Shown piece after piece: positions 50,675 through 59,248 of a DNA stretch of 64,000 nucleotides. A model generated the notes under the pieces. It saw only the letters and a list, made by a program, of their open reading frames with translations, had not been told where the DNA came from and made no database searches. How positions within the stretch are numbered: the stretch's first letter is position 1; every line of letters starts with the position of its first letter. The DNA is from Mesorhizobium loti (GTDB lineage Bacteria; Pseudomonadota; Alphaproteobacteria; Rhizobiales; Rhizobiaceae). Position numbers and translations under genes: made by a program. Location: contig NZ_CP033334.1 of the NCBI RefSeq assembly GCF_013170705.1, forward strand, positions 1,837,501 to 1,901,500, in the 5' to 3' direction.

Positions 50675-51670
50675 TTAGTTGAGCTTCGGGTTGAGCAGCG
50701 CGTCAATCTTGGGATCCTTCATGTTGGCCTTGGTGACCAGGTTGGCGCCTGTGTCGACATTGGCCTCGACCTTCTCGCCCTTGGAAGCGGCGAGCGCGGT
50801 CTTGATGCCGTCATAGCCCATCCGGTAGGGATCCTGGACGACGAGGCCGGAAATGACACCGTCATTCAGGAACTTGATCAGCTTCTCGTCGCTGTCGAAG
50901 CCGATCAATCCAACCTTGCCGGCAAGCTTGTTCTCAGCGATCGCCTGGCCGACGCCCTGCGCCATGATCAGGTTGGAGGCGAAGATGCCCTTCAGGTCGG
51001 GATTGGCGGTGATCAGGTCGGTCGCGATGTTGAGGCCGGTCGTGGCCTGACCGTCGGCATATTTGTCGGCGACCAGTTCGAGACCGGGATACTTGGCCTT
51101 GAGCTGTTCCTTGAAACCCTGGGCGCGCTGCTCGAGCGAGCCGGCGCCAGGCAGTGCGGTGATCAGCGCAACCTTGCCTTCGACCTTGCCGCCATTGGCC
51201 GCGCCGATGGCCGCCGCGAGACCATCCGCGGCGACGCGGCCGCCCTGGACGTTGTCGGTGGTCAGGAACGAGGTGAAGGCCTTGGAGTCGGCGCTGGAGT
51301 CGATGCCGATGACCTTGACCTTGCTTGCTGCCTCGTCGATCGGCTTGCCGAGCGCCTTGGCTTCAGTCGGCGCGATGACGACGGCGGCCGGGTTGCCGGC
51401 GACGGCGTTCTCGAGGATGGAGATCTGGCCGTTGACGTCGGTTTCAGCCTGGGCGCCGAGTTCCGGCACGTTGACGCCAAGATCCTTGCCGGCCTTGCGG
51501 GCACCGGCGAGCACGATCTGCCAATAGAAGGACGTGGTGTCCTTGACGATGATCGGAATGGTCACATCCGCCGCCGAAACCGGCGCCGAATGCATGACGC
51601 CGGCGAGCATCGAGGCTGCTGCCATCGCCATCACGGCACGGCGGTTGAGAATGCTGGTCACGAATTTCAT
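50675..51670 (-). CDS. Sugar ABC transporter substrate-binding protein (RbsB-like)
   Basis: A 331-residue periplasmic protein with a signal peptide (NRRAVMAMAAASMLAGVMHS, cleavage after VSA near 33). The mature part has the periplasmic binding protein I fold: IPIIVKDTTSFYWQIVLAGA, DVNGQISILENAVAGNPAAV, and GLIGFDSDEKLIKFLNDG. First gene of the RbsBAC-type operon. Its 329-base upstream region contains two separate long inverted repeats, likely operators. Confidence 0.93.
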   Translation of the reverse strand: MKFVTSILNRRAVMAMAAASMLAGVMHSAPVSAADVTIPIIVKDTTSFYWQIVLAGARKAGKDLGVNVPELGAQAETDVNGQISILENAVAGNPAAVVIAPTEAKALGKPIDEAASKVKVIGIDSSADSKAFTSFLTTDNVQGGRVAADGLAAAIGAANGGKVEGKVALITALPGAGSLEQRAQGFKEQLKAKYPGLELVADKYADGQATTGLNIATDLITANPDLKGIFASNLIMAQGVGQAIAENKLAGKVGLIGFDSDEKLIKFLNDGVISGLVVQDPYRMGYDGIKTALAASKGEKVEANVDTGANLVTKANMKDPKIDALLNPKLN

Positions 51671-51706
51671 AGGATTCCTCCCTAAGTCGCCCGGTGAACG
51701 TTACGG

Positions 51707-51743
51707 AAGTTCCGTTCGGATAGGCGCGGCCCAAACGGAACTT
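51707..51743. promoter_or_regulatory. Inverted repeat upstream of rbsB-like gene (proximal)
   Basis: AAGTTCCGTTCGG (51707-51719) and CCAAACGGAACTT (51731-51743) are 13-base arms with one mismatch around an 11-base spacer, starting ~37 bases before the gene. A nested ACGGAAGTTCCGT palindrome overlaps the left arm, and GTTCCGTTC recurs at 51874. This looks like an operator at the promoter. Confidence 0.55.
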
Positions 51744-51891
51744 TATCAATAAAAAACATTTACGCTGTTTTGATAGTGCATCGATCTGGACGATGCAAGC
51801 GGTGTTTCGCGCCCGACCTCCCAATGGCAGGCACAGACTCATGCCGCTCCTCCCCGGACGCAGCCAACGCTCCCGTTCCGTTCTGTAAACG

Positions 51892-51911
51892 CATGGAATA
51901 TTAATTCCATG
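51892..51911. promoter_or_regulatory. Perfect 20-bp palindrome upstream of rbsB-like gene (distal)
   Basis: CATGGAATATTAATTCCATG has perfect 8-base arms. A degraded copy, ATGGAACATTCAT, follows at 51923. Together they sit in the AT-rich distal part of the gap, ~220-265 bases before the binding-protein gene and ~65-110 bases after the aldo/keto reductase stop. The cognate regulator is not evident. Confidence 0.5.
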
Positions 51912-51999
51912 TATTAGTCAATATGGAACATTCATTCTTTCTTCGATGTCGCGGATTTGTGAAGGGGAGCCCCTCCCATCAAGCTGATGGATGCCGGCG

Positions 52000-52998
52000 T
52001 CACGCCAGGCTCTGCACCACCGTGTAGGGACGATATTTTTGATATTCCGTCTGCGGCACGTCGATGTCGAGCAGGTCGAGGTTGCGTGTCAGGTTCGCAA
52101 GTTTTGCGGTCCCGGTCAGCACGGTGGCGACCGTCGGCTCGTGCAGGGGAAACTGGAAGGCGGCGGCCGCCAGCGGATAACCGCCTTCGCCGGCGATCTT
52201 CTCCATGGCATCGACCCGGCCGAGCACATCGCGGCTGGCGGGCTGGTAATCGAAATGCGCGCCCTGCACCGGTCCGGTCGCCAATATGCCGGAGTTGAAA
52301 ACGCCGCCGATCACCAGCGACGTCCGCTGCGCCCGGCATAGCGGCAGCAATTCGGCCTCCGCGCTGCGGTCGAGCAGGGAATAGCGGCTCGCCAGCAGGA
52401 TGCAGTCGAGCGGCGCCCGGCGCATCACGTCAAGGCAGATCTGGACTTCGTTGACGCCCAGTCCATAGGCGGAAATCGTGCCGGCCCGCTTCAGGTCCTC
52501 GAGCGCCTTGAGCCCGCCGTCCATCAGCTGGCGAAAGTGCAGTTTTGTCTTCTCGACGCCATGCGTGTAGACGCCGATGTCGTGCACATACAGGATATCG
52601 ATCTTGTTCAGGCCAAGCCGCGCATAGCTGAAGTCGACCGACCGCATGATGCCGTCATAGGAATAGTCGTAGTCGAGTGCGAACGGCAGCGGATCGACAT
52701 AGGAGTGATCGGGTACCTGGTCCTCAGGCACCGGACGGAATAGGCGTCCGACCTTGGTGGACAGCACGTAGGAATCGCGCGGCTTGTAGCGCAGGAAATC
52801 GCCGAAGCGTCGCTCCGACAGGCCGAAACCATAGAAGGGCGCGGTGTCGAAATAGCGCAAGCCGGCCTCCCAGGCGCCTTGCAGCGTCTCCATCGCCGCC
52901 TCACGCGAGCAGGTGCGGTAAAGGCCGCCAATCGCGGCGCCACCGAAGCTGACCTCGGTGACCTCGAGCGCCGTCTGGCCGATGCGGCGTTTTTCCAT
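52000..52998 (-). CDS. Aldo/keto reductase (D-threo-aldose 1-dehydrogenase/L-fucose dehydrogenase-like)
   Basis: A 332-residue NAD(P)-dependent TIM-barrel oxidoreductase. The start at 52998 follows GGGAGGG. The catalytic Tyr is in YFDTAPFYGFGLSERRFG (residues ~50-67), Lys in LSTKVGRLFRP and His in IDILYVHDIGVYTHG. The RLFRP and YVHD context is typical of the D-threo-aldose/L-fucose dehydrogenase branch, which oxidises aldoses to lactones. It lies between the uxaA-type dehydratase and the RbsBAC-type transporter on the same strand, consistent with one sugar oxidation pathway. Confidence 0.9.
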   Translation of the reverse strand: MEKRRIGQTALEVTEVSFGGAAIGGLYRTCSREAAMETLQGAWEAGLRYFDTAPFYGFGLSERRFGDFLRYKPRDSYVLSTKVGRLFRPVPEDQVPDHSYVDPLPFALDYDYSYDGIMRSVDFSYARLGLNKIDILYVHDIGVYTHGVEKTKLHFRQLMDGGLKALEDLKRAGTISAYGLGVNEVQICLDVMRRAPLDCILLASRYSLLDRSAEAELLPLCRAQRTSLVIGGVFNSGILATGPVQGAHFDYQPASRDVLGRVDAMEKIAGEGGYPLAAAAFQFPLHEPTVATVLTGTAKLANLTRNLDLLDIDVPQTEYQKYRPYTVVQSLA

Positions 52999-53062
52999 GC
53001 AAACCCTCCCCGTTGCCGGCCGCTGTCTCGCCCGGCAGTCTACCACATGTCAGGTGAATGCT

Positions 53063-53126
53063 GAGCAATTCCAGGGAAAGTGTGTAGCGGTTTTCCGTCC
53101 GGAATTGCGCAGAAACAAAGAGTTAG
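53063..53126. repeat. Dispersed palindromic repeat, family A (reverse copy)
   Basis: GAGCAATTCCAGGGAAAGTG, then TGTAGCGGTTTTCCGTCCGG and AATTGCGC, the reverse complement of the 47912 element. It fills the gap between the aldo/keto reductase start and the dehydratase stop; the conserved CTCTAACTC end of the family supplies the dehydratase TAA stop. Confidence 0.75.
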
Positions 53127-54628
53127 AGCGTCGCGCCGAGATGCCAGGGCACGAACTCGTTGTCGCCATAGCCAAAATCCTCGCTCTTGGTCTTGCGGCC
53201 CGAGGCCGTCTCGACGATGAGTTCGAAGATCTCGCGGCCCATGCCGGCGATGGTCTTTTCACCCGAGGCGATGACGCCGCAATTGACGTCCATGTCCTCT
53301 TCCATCTGGTGATACATGGTGGAGTTGGTGGCGACCTTGATCGAAGGGGTCGGCCGGCAGCCGAAGCAGGAACCGCGACCTGTGGTGAAGACGATGACAT
53401 TGGCGCCACCCGCGACCTGGCCCGTGGCCGAGACCGGGTCGTAGCCGGGAGTGTCCATGAACACCAGTCCGTTGCCGGTGACCTTTTCGGCATAGCCGAA
53501 CACGCCGTTGAGCGGCGTCTGGCCGCCCTTGGCGACCGCGCCAAGCGACTTTTCCAGGATGGTGGTGAGGCCGCCCCGCTTGTTGCCGGGCGAAGGGTTG
53601 TTGTCGATCGAGGCGCCATGCTTGGCGACGTGATCTTCCCACCATTTCACATAGCCATCGAGCTTCTTGGCGATTTCTGGCGTCGCCGCGCGATAGGCGA
53701 GCAGATGCTCGGCGCCGTAGATTTCCGTGGTCTCGGAGAGGATGCCGATGCCGCCGACGCCGGCCAGTATGTCCACCGCAGCACCCAGCGCCGGATTGGC
53801 CGTGATGCCCGACATGCCATCGGAGCCGCCGCATTGCAGGCCGACGACGATCTCGCTGACCGGGATCGGCTCGCGTTTCAACTGGCCGACTTCCTCGGCG
53901 ATCTCGGCCAGCACGCCCATCGCCTTTTCCACCGATTTGCGCGACCCGCCGGCGTCCTGGATGTTGAAGTGGCGCTTGCCGGCGGCGACGCCCTTCTGGC
54001 CGTAAAGGGTGAGCTGGTTGACCTCGCAGCCGAGGCCGACCATCAGCACGCCGCCGAAATTCGGATGGCGGGCATAACCGGCGAGCGTGCGGTGCAACAC
54101 CATCATGCCGTCGCCGGTGCCGCTCATGCCGCAGCCCTGGCCGTGGACGATCGGCACGAAGCCGTCGATGCCGGGATATTTCGGCAGCAAGGTCCGGTTG
54201 GCTGTGTCGGCGATCGAATGGCAGACGGTGGCCGAACAATTGACGCTGGCGATGATGCCAATGAAATTTCGCGTGCCGGCGCGGCCGTCGGCACGGCGGT
54301 AGCCCATGAAAGTTCGAGCGCGATCGGCCTCGGTCGCGTGCTCGGCCTCGCTCGGCGGCACCACCGGCAAACGGCCGGCCTCGAAAACCAGATTGTGCGA
54401 ATGGACATGCTCGCCGGGCGCGATGTCCTGCGTGGCGCGGCCGATTGCCTGGGCATATTTCACCACGGCTTCACCGGCGGCAATCGGCTTGATCGCGACC
54501 TTGTGGCCGGGCTCGATGAGGGCGGTGGCAAGCGCGCCGCCCGGCAGGACGGTGCCGATCTCGATGCGGCCATTGGCAACGGCGACATTGTCGGCGGGGG
54601 ACAGAAGGATGGTGTTCGACACGTTCAC
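53123..54628 (-). CDS. uxaA: Altronate dehydratase-type enzyme (UxaA/GarD family)
   Basis: A 501-residue sugar-acid dehydratase. The N-terminal SAF-like domain (~1-90) includes IEPGHKVAIKPIAAGEAVVKY and GEHVHSHNLVF. The large domain begins MGYRRADGRAGTRNFIGIIA and carries conserved Cys/His blocks SVNCSATVCHSIAD, HGQGCGMSGTGDGM and GLQCGGSDGMSGITANPALG, expected to bind the metal. Family members dehydrate altronate, galactarate or related acids; altronate is the default but not proven. It is divergent from a GntR gene with a long palindrome between, and leads an operon-like series with the aldo/keto reductase. Confidence 0.9.
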   Translation of the reverse strand: MNVSNTILLSPADNVAVANGRIEIGTVLPGGALATALIEPGHKVAIKPIAAGEAVVKYAQAIGRATQDIAPGEHVHSHNLVFEAGRLPVVPPSEAEHATEADRARTFMGYRRADGRAGTRNFIGIIASVNCSATVCHSIADTANRTLLPKYPGIDGFVPIVHGQGCGMSGTGDGMMVLHRTLAGYARHPNFGGVLMVGLGCEVNQLTLYGQKGVAAGKRHFNIQDAGGSRKSVEKAMGVLAEIAEEVGQLKREPIPVSEIVVGLQCGGSDGMSGITANPALGAAVDILAGVGGIGILSETTEIYGAEHLLAYRAATPEIAKKLDGYVKWWEDHVAKHGASIDNNPSPGNKRGGLTTILEKSLGAVAKGGQTPLNGVFGYAEKVTGNGLVFMDTPGYDPVSATGQVAGGANVIVFTTGRGSCFGCRPTPSIKVATNSTMYHQMEEDMDVNCGVIASGEKTIAGMGREIFELIVETASGRKTKSEDFGYGDNEFVPWHLGATL

Positions 54629-54702
54629 GGGCGGTTTCCTGGGTGATCCTGGGATGCGCGCGGATTGACACGCGCCTGTTAAGAGTTAATGTCTTTTATC
54701 GT

Positions 54703-54733
54703 GAAAAAACAATTTTGCGTCAATTGTTTTTTC
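54703..54733. promoter_or_regulatory. Long inverted repeat between uxaA and GntR genes
   Basis: GAAAAAACAATT (54703-54714) and AATTGTTTTTTC (54722-54733) are perfect 12-base arms around a 7-base spacer. The site is ~75 bases before the uxaA start and ~140 before the GntR start. A palindromic operator for the divergent GntR is the likely role; a transcript hairpin is the alternative. Confidence 0.65.
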
Positions 54734-54872
54734 GCGGCGGTACCGGGTGCTCCTCGGCAAATGGTAGCGCCGCAAACAATGGATCGGATCCCGGCGAAAG
54801 CAATTCCTGCTTTTCAGGGTCATGGGAACGTCATATTGCGCTTCAAGCCGGCCGCCGCAAGCGCCGGCATGA

Positions 54873-55796
54873 ATGGGTCAGGGGATGTCGAAGAGCAACA
54901 ACGTCTACAAGGACGCCTATAACAGGTGCCTCAGGCTGCTTGACGAGACGCGCAGCCTGCCGTCGGAGCCGGAACTGGGCGCGCTGCTCGGGGTCAGCCG
55001 CACCACCGTGCGCAGTATCCTGGCGCGCATGGAGGAAACCGGGCTGATCGCCTGGAACAAGCGCGCCAAGACGGTGCTGCGGGACCCAGGCCCCGGCGAT
55101 TTCTTCCCCGAGGAAGAGACCGACACGCTGGCCGAGATCATCGAGCGATCGTTCATGCGCAGGCTGCTCGCCGACGGCGCCGAGGCCGGCATGCAGATCA
55201 ACGAGCTCGAACTGGCGCGCGAGATCGGCGTCGGCACGACCAGCGTGCGCGAGTTCCTGATCCGTTTTTCGCGCTTCGGCCTGATCGAGAAGCGCCGCAA
55301 CAGCCATTGGGTGCTGAAGGGCTTTACGCGGGCCTTCGCGCTCGAACTGACCGAGATCCGCGAAATGTTCGAATTGCGCTCGGCGGCAGCCTTTGCCGCT
55401 CTGCCGCCGGACAGCTCGGTGTGGGCCGATCTGGACAGGCTGGAGGACGAACATCGCCAGCTGGCACGCGAGATCGCCACGCGCTTCAACGAGTTTTCGG
55501 AACTGGACGAGCGCTTCCACCGGCTGATCCACCGCGCCTCGCGCAACCGCTTCATCGTCGATTTCTACGACGTCATCGCCATGATCTTCCATTACCACTA
55601 TCAGTGGAACAAGGCGCAGGAGCGCGAGCGTAATGAAGTCGCGGTCGGCGAGCATCTTGCCTATATCGAGGCGCTCAAGTCGCGCGACCTCGGCAAGGTC
55701 GACGCCGCCTGCCGCAAGCACCTGAAGTCGGCGCGCCAGACATTGCTGACCTCGATTCCCGAAAGCCGTTCGCCGCAAAAACCTGAGCCGCGCTGA
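54873..55796 (+). CDS. GntR-type regulator with two winged-helix domains
   Basis: A 307-residue regulator. The first winged helix (residues ~15-75) reads LPSEPELGALLGVSRTTVRS, then LARMEETGLIAWNKRAKTVL. A second one (~95-155) reads INELELAREIGVGTTSVREF, then LIRFSRFGLIEKRRNSHWVL. The C-terminal ~150 residues are helical and FCD-like (LDERFHRLIHRASRNRFIVD). Ordinary FadR-type proteins have only one winged helix, so the duplication is notable. An alternative ATG at 54885 is preceded by AGGGG at too short a spacing. Divergent from uxaA and probably its repressor. Confidence 0.85.
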   Translation: MGQGMSKSNNVYKDAYNRCLRLLDETRSLPSEPELGALLGVSRTTVRSILARMEETGLIAWNKRAKTVLRDPGPGDFFPEEETDTLAEIIERSFMRRLLADGAEAGMQINELELAREIGVGTTSVREFLIRFSRFGLIEKRRNSHWVLKGFTRAFALELTEIREMFELRSAAAFAALPPDSSVWADLDRLEDEHRQLAREIATRFNEFSELDERFHRLIHRASRNRFIVDFYDVIAMIFHYHYQWNKAQERERNEVAVGEHLAYIEALKSRDLGKVDAACRKHLKSARQTLLTSIPESRSPQKPEPR

Positions 55797-55991
55797 AGGC
55801 CGCATCAAGGCTCGAATTTCCGTTTATGCGTGTCGTTGTCCTAAAACCACTGCGCGGGCTCTTGGGCGACATGCATCAGTCGCGCCGCGTTGCCGCAGCC
55901 TCGAATTGGCGATTTTCCGGTCGCCGGTTGCGTGATAGGTATCCTTTCGAGGACTGCTCGAAGAGGCAGATGGTTTGAACAGGCAAGTCAT

Positions 55992-56375
55992 TTGAGCAAG
56001 AAGGCGAGACGCTGGAGCATGCCGGCCGCGCTTGTTGCGGCCTGTCTGCTGCTGCTCCAGTCGACGCTCGGCGCGTTCGCCTTCGGCACCGGCCCGAATG
56101 CCGCGCAGCTCGACGCTTTCGGCAACGTCATCTGTACCCGCGACGGCGCCACCCAACTCCCCGGCGGTGACCAGCACCCGTCCCATCTGCCGGCCTGTTG
56201 CTCGCTTGGCTGCGGCATGTTTTCATCGGCCTTCGCGCCGCCATCCAATGCCGGGCTGGCCCTGGGCGGCCTGTCCTTTGAAACGGTCGCCTTCGTTTTT
56301 CCGGCGAGCATTCATCTCGACTTGGCGCGCGAACGCTCGCCGTCGAACCCGCGCGCGCCGCCGTTGGCCGTCTGA
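55992..56375 (+). CDS. DUF2946-like small membrane/secreted protein
   Basis: A 127-residue protein from a TTG start, or 118 from the ATG at 56019. The TTG start is preferred because it adds SKKARRWS, a positively charged segment before the hydrophobic MPAALVAACLLLLQSTLGAFA. The later part holds a His/Cys-rich stretch, HPSHLPACCSLGCGMFSSAF, that could bind copper. DUF2946 genes commonly precede copper genes, as here: PCuAC, YcnI-like and CopCD genes follow on the same strand within 1.3 kb. Confidence 0.7.
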   Translation: MSKKARRWSMPAALVAACLLLLQSTLGAFAFGTGPNAAQLDAFGNVICTRDGATQLPGGDQHPSHLPACCSLGCGMFSSAFAPPSNAGLALGGLSFETVAFVFPASIHLDLARERSPSNPRAPPLAV

Positions 56376-56472
56376 GCCTTTTTGCCCGGCGGAACCTTTC
56401 GCGGGCGCACCCATCCAAAGACCAAACGGCTCGCGACCGGTGACGGCGCGATCATCCCCTCATGGAGCAACC

Positions 56473-57009
56473 ATGTCCCATTTTTCCCCCAAAGCGGCGG
56501 GTACTCTGTTCGGCCGCACTCTGTCCCGTTTCCGGGAGCATCTCGGCCGTGTCGCGCTGGCTTTTGCGATCATGTTCGCCGGCGCCCAGTCCGTCCTAGC
56601 GCATGAGTTCAAGGTCGGCGATCTCGAGATCGAGCATCCCTGGTCGCGCGCCACGCCGGCAGGCGCCAAGGTTGCCGGCGGCTATTTCACCATCATCAAC
56701 AAAGGCAGCGCGCCGGACCGCCTCGTGTCGATTTCCTCCGACATTTCGGACAAGGCCGAACTGCATGAGATGGGCGTCAAGGACGGTGTCATGACCATGC
56801 GGCCGGTTACCGGCGGCCTGGACGTCCCCGCCGGCGGTAAGGTGGCCCTGGCGCCAGGCGGCTATCACCTGATGTTCATCGGCCTGAAGCGGCAACCCAA
56901 GCAAGGCGAGAAATTCGCCGCCACGCTGACCTTCGAGAAGGCCGGCACGGTCAATATCGAGTTCGCAGTGGAAGGCATGGGCGGCGGCATGGACGACCAC
57001 GCCAATTGA
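56473..57009 (+). CDS. Periplasmic copper chaperone PCu(A)C
   Basis: A 178-residue protein with an N-terminal hydrophobic segment (VALAFAIMFAGAQSVLAHEF, cleavage after LA near 45); the leader is long. The mature domain has the PCuAC copper motif in order: HEM in KAELHEMGVKDG, a downstream Met (MTMRPV) and HLM in GGYHLMFIGLKRQ. It carries Cu(I) to cytochrome oxidase assembly or to detoxification. The start at 56473 has GGAG five bases upstream. It is 40 bases before the YcnI-like gene, in one operon. Confidence 0.92.
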   Translation: MSHFSPKAAGTLFGRTLSRFREHLGRVALAFAIMFAGAQSVLAHEFKVGDLEIEHPWSRATPAGAKVAGGYFTIINKGSAPDRLVSISSDISDKAELHEMGVKDGVMTMRPVTGGLDVPAGGKVALAPGGYHLMFIGLKRQPKQGEKFAATLTFEKAGTVNIEFAVEGMGGGMDDHAN

Positions 57010-57048
57010 CCGGTCCAATTCTAGAATTTTGAAATCAGAGGGACCATC

Positions 57049-57567
57049 ATGAACAAGTATCTCTTGGCGGCTGGCGCGCTTGTCGCGCTGGGGACGAATG
57101 CCGCCTTCGCGCATATCACGCTCGAAACCCAGGAGGCGCCAGTCGGCTCGACCTACAAGGCAGTGCTGCGCGTGCCGCATGGCTGCGACGGCAAGGCGAC
57201 GACCGCCGTACGCGTGCAGATTCCCGAAGGAGTGATCGCGGTGAAGCCGATGCCGAAGCCTGGCTGGACGCTGCAGACCAAGAAGGGCAAATATGAAAAA
57301 TCCTACCAGCTCTATGGCCAGGCGGTGAGCGACGGCGTCAAGGAAGTCGACTGGAGCGGCGGCAATCTGCCGGATGAATTCTACGACGAGTTCGTCTTCC
57401 GCGCGACGCTGACGGCGGATCTGCCTGTTGGCCAGAAGCTCTATTTCCCCGTGGTGCAGGAATGCGACGGCGCCACCGACCGCTGGATCGAGATTCCGGC
57501 AGCTGGGCAGGATGAGGACGCACTGGAGAATCCGGCGCCCGGCATAAAGCTGACGCCGAAGAAATAA
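57049..57567 (+). CDS. YcnI-like DUF1775 protein
   Basis: A 172-residue secreted protein. The signal peptide KYLLAAGALVALGTNAAFAH is cleaved before His22 or so, which leaves AHITLETQEAPVGSTYKAVL with the N-terminal His that binds Cu(II) in YcnI domains. The conserved Trp blocks PKPGWTLQTKKGKYE and VKEVDWSGGNLPDEFYDEFV are present. YcnI genes commonly neighbour copper uptake genes, here a CopC-CopD fusion 50 bases downstream. Confidence 0.9.
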   Translation: MNKYLLAAGALVALGTNAAFAHITLETQEAPVGSTYKAVLRVPHGCDGKATTAVRVQIPEGVIAVKPMPKPGWTLQTKKGKYEKSYQLYGQAVSDGVKEVDWSGGNLPDEFYDEFVFRATLTADLPVGQKLYFPVVQECDGATDRWIEIPAAGQDEDALENPAPGIKLTPKK

Positions 57568-57619
57568 CTTTCCCTGGTGCGCTCTGCTTGCCGGATCGCA
57601 CCGCATCCCATGGCATGGC

Positions 57620-59248
57620 ATGACCGCAATACCGTTTCGGATGGCCGATACCACCAGCAGGCTCGTAGGCTGGATTGCCTGCGGGCTGCTGGCCGTGGCG
57701 TTCATTGTCATTGCTTCGACAAGTCAGGCCTTTGCCCATGCGGCGCTGATCAAGACCGACCCGGCAGACGGTGCGGTGCTGGCGCAGGCTCCGGCGCAGT
57801 TCTCGCTGACCTTCAGCGAACCGGTTTCGCCCCTGGTGCTGACGCTGGTGAAGCCCGACGGCACGCCGGTTGCGCTGACGTCCTTCCGCCTCAGCGACCA
57901 GACGGTCGAGGTCGACAATCCGCAGGCCCTCAAATCCGGCACGCATGTGCTGAGCTGGCGTGTCATTTCCGCCGACGGCCATCCGGTCGGCGGCTCGCTC
58001 TTGTTTTCCGTCGGCGCGCCAAGCGAGCCGCCCGTCGTGTCCGAAGCGGTCGACTGGCCGCAGCGATCGGCGATCTGGATCGGCAAGGTCCTCCTCTATG
58101 CGGGCCTTTTCCTCGGTGTCGGCGGCGCTTTTGCCCTTGCCTGGCTGGCCGGAGATGGCCGCGCCGGTCAGCGATTTGTCATGGCCGCGATCCTGTTCGG
58201 GCTGGTAGCGGCACCCTTGTCGCTCGGCTTTCAGGGGCTCGATGCGCTGGGAGCGCCGCTCAGCCATCTGGCGCAGCCGGTGATCTGGCGAAACGGGCTG
58301 GGCACTAGCTTTGGCTGGACCGTGCTGGTCGCCCTGATCGCGCTGGGTCTCGGTCTGCTGTCGCTGGCCGGACCGCGTGTGGCCGCCAAGCCGTTTGCCC
58401 TTGCCGGCCTTGCCGGCGTCGGCGTCGCCCTCGCCGCCAGCGGCCACGCCAGCGCGGCCGAGCCGCAATGGCTGACGCGGCCCATGGTGTTTGTGCATGG
58501 CGCCGGCATCGCCTTCTGGGCCGGCGCCCTGGTGCCGCTCGGTCTCGCGCTGAAGCACCGGACGACCGACGCTGTCGGTTTCCTGCGTCGCTTCTCCCGG
58601 GCGATCCTGCCTGCCGTGGCCATGCTCGCCGTAGCGGGCATCGTATTGGCCGTCATCCAGGTGCAGACGCCCTCGGCGCTGATCGGCACCGCCTATGGCC
58701 GGCTGCTGCTGGTCAAGCTCGTGCTGCTGATCTTCCTGTTCACGCTGGCCGCCATCAATCGCTGGAGGCTCACCGCCTCGGCCGAGGCGGGATCAACGGA
58801 GGTGCAACGCAGGCTCACCCGCTCGATCGGCGCCGAAATGCTGATCGTGCTGGCAATCTTCGGGGTTGCTGCCGGCTGGCGCTTCACGCCACCACCGCGC
58901 GCGCTGGCGATTGCGGCAGCGCAGCCGGTCTCGATTCACATCCACACGCTGCAGGCGATGGCCGATCTCAGCATCACGCCGGGCCATGCCGGTCCGGTCG
59001 CCGCCTCGATGGTCATCATGACCGGCGATTTCGGGCCGCTTGACGCCAAGGAGGTGACGCTGGTGCTGTCGAAACCGGATTCCGGCATCGAACCGCTGAA
59101 GCGCGCGGCGACCAAACCCGGCGACGGCAGCTGGCGCGTGGACAACCTCGTCATCCCGATTCCCGGCCGCTGGACGGTGCGCCTCGACATACTGGTCTCG
59201 GACTTCGAGATCGTGAAGATCGAAGCGCCGGTGGACATCAGGCCATGA
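57620..59248 (+). CDS. Copper resistance/uptake fusion protein CopC-CopD with C-terminal extension
   Basis: A 542-residue fusion. After a leader (ending QAFA near residue 39) comes a CopC domain (~40-135) whose mature N-terminus HAALIKTDPADGAVLAQAPA supplies the first His; GTHVLSWRVISADGHPVGG gives the Asp-x-His pair. A CopD domain of ~8 spans follows (~150-420). The C-terminal ~120 residues (ISIHIHTLQAMADLSITPGH-like onwards) form a beta domain resembling YtkA/FixH-type folds. The fusion suggests copper passes directly from periplasmic donor to channel. Last gene of the copper set. Confidence 0.9.
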   Translation: MTAIPFRMADTTSRLVGWIACGLLAVAFIVIASTSQAFAHAALIKTDPADGAVLAQAPAQFSLTFSEPVSPLVLTLVKPDGTPVALTSFRLSDQTVEVDNPQALKSGTHVLSWRVISADGHPVGGSLLFSVGAPSEPPVVSEAVDWPQRSAIWIGKVLLYAGLFLGVGGAFALAWLAGDGRAGQRFVMAAILFGLVAAPLSLGFQGLDALGAPLSHLAQPVIWRNGLGTSFGWTVLVALIALGLGLLSLAGPRVAAKPFALAGLAGVGVALAASGHASAAEPQWLTRPMVFVHGAGIAFWAGALVPLGLALKHRTTDAVGFLRRFSRAILPAVAMLAVAGIVLAVIQVQTPSALIGTAYGRLLLVKLVLLIFLFTLAAINRWRLTASAEAGSTEVQRRLTRSIGAEMLIVLAIFGVAAGWRFTPPPRALAIAAAQPVSIHIHTLQAMADLSITPGHAGPVAASMVIMTGDFGPLDAKEVTLVLSKPDSGIEPLKRAATKPGDGSWRVDNLVIPIPGRWTVRLDILVSDFEIVKIEAPVDIRP

